Part shown: positions 23,841-24,406 of the stretch, piece after piece
How positions within the stretch are numbered: the stretch's first letter is position 1
Layout of the letters: each line of letters begins with the position of its first letter
NCBI GenBank assembly: GCA_964385305.1
Contig: CAYLOP010000034.1
Span: forward strand, 1 to 24,406
Source of the DNA: CAYLOP01 sp964385305
Lineage (GTDB): Bacteria > Chloroflexota > Anaerolineae > Anaerolineales > E44-bin32
Direction: 5' to 3'
DNA length: 24,406 nucleotides
Position numbers and translations under genes: made by a program
The notes under the pieces: generated by a model
The model's input: the letters and a program-made list of their open reading frames with translations, nothing else
Told to the model about the DNA's origin: nothing
Databases searched by the model: none

Positions 23841-24406
23841 CTAAATATCGATCTGCACGATTTTCTGTACAGCGAAAAAGCCGCTGATAACCATAATCCC
23901 GGCAAGGATCATGATCGGAATACCACAGCCTCGAGTCTCCGGGCTGAACATGGCCATGATGTAATCCCGGTTAACCATGAAGAGCAACACCACAAGGACG
24001 ATCGGCAATGCAGCGATCACCCACGCCGTTATCCTTCCCTGAGCGGTGATCGCGGAAATTTGGCCCTTGATGCGAACACGCTCTCGAATGGTGTAGGAGA
24101 TGACATCCAGGATTTCAGCCAGATTACCACCCACTTCGCGCTGAATGTTAATGGCCGTGATCACAAGATCAAGGTCATCACTGTTAATTCGACGCGTCAG
24201 GTGGTTGAGGGCGTCTTCCATTTGTATACCGAGCTGCATCTCCTGGACCACACGATGGAATTCATCCGAGATCGGCCTTGGAAGCTCTCGACTCACCGCC
24301 TCCATAGCTTGGAGGGTTGAATAACCAGCTCGTAAGCCATTGACCATTAAATTGAGCATATCGCCAAGCTGATTGTCAAAGTTCTTGAGCCGCCGCCGTT
24401 GCGCAG
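23841..24406 (-). CDS. tadB: Type II secretion F-domain protein, TadB-like (5' end outside the window)
   Basis: The minus frame is open from the right edge (reading in with QRRRLKNFDNQLGDM) to a TAG at 23841-23843, 187 codons seen. An internal ATG at 24359 is not the start, because the family pattern continues upstream. NGLRAGYSTLQAMEAVSREL, DDLDLVITAINIQREVGGNL and two C-terminal hydrophobic segments match the T2SF half of TadB. It pairs with TadC to form the membrane platform of a Tad/Flp pilus; the ATPase gene (tadA) would be expected just outside the window. Confidence 0.92.
   Translation of the reverse strand, partial: AQRRRLKNFDNQLGDMLNLMVNGLRAGYSTLQAMEAVSRELPRPISDEFHRVVQEMQLGIQMEDALNHLTRRINSDDLDLVITAINIQREVGGNLAEILDVISYTIRERVRIKGQISAITAQGRITAWVIAALPIVLVVLLFMVNRDYIMAMFSPETRGCGIPIMILAGIMVISGFFAVQKIVQIDI

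Overview
The window looks like a chromosomal segment from a Chloroflexota bacterium, most likely an Anaerolineae-type lineage. This is an inference from gene content and style: moderately GC-rich DNA, a secreted Ig-like protein in front of pth-mfd, proline-rich lipoproteins, a phosphonate-type ABC cassette with an enlarged permease, a Tad-type pilus pair next to comF and a long-form hpf, and frequent 1-4 nt gene overlaps. No rRNA, tRNA, CRISPR array, transposase or phage block was recognised. Most of the window is housekeeping and transport.

Layout: (a) 1-2460, minus strand, looks eroded. It holds a GNAT acetyltransferase with a TPR tail that runs off the left edge through a hairpin repeat, a small isoprenylcysteine-methyltransferase-like membrane protein, two gene-poor gaps with coding remnants, and a terminator. 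(b) 2461-5481, minus strand: a secreted-protein gene broken by an in-frame TAA, an SGNH hydrolase, and an ABC-2 exporter (ATPase and permease overlapping by 1 nt). (c) 5677-11101: dut on the minus strand diverges from a tightly coupled plus-strand operon of Ig-like membrane protein, pth and mfd, joined by two ATGA overlaps. (d) 11141-16008, minus strand: folC and lon overlap (ATGA) and are followed by an SH3b-type lipoprotein. The folC promoter sits so close to the ATG that the transcript is probably leaderless. (e) 16224-19606, plus strand: phnD-phnC-phnE, with a stem-loop after phnD, a net frameshift in phnC and an extra domain inside PhnE, closed by a strong terminator. (f) 19743-20246, plus strand: an HNH endonuclease with its own promoter, whose 3' end overlaps that of a convergent nucleotidyltransferase-like gene. 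(g) 20213-24406, minus strand: tadB (running off the right edge), tadC, comF, hpf and the nucleotidyltransferase-like gene.

How the genes work together: Mfd and Pth (repair of stalled transcription, rescue of peptidyl-tRNA), dUTPase, Lon, FolC and HPF are core maintenance functions. PhnDCE would import phosphonate or a related oxyanion, but the phnC ATPase reading frame is broken in this sequence. I did not find a convincing new multi-gene system. The most unusual observations are the phnC frameshift, the PhnE domain insertion, the in-frame stop at 5359-5361 and the predicted leaderless folC-lon transcript.
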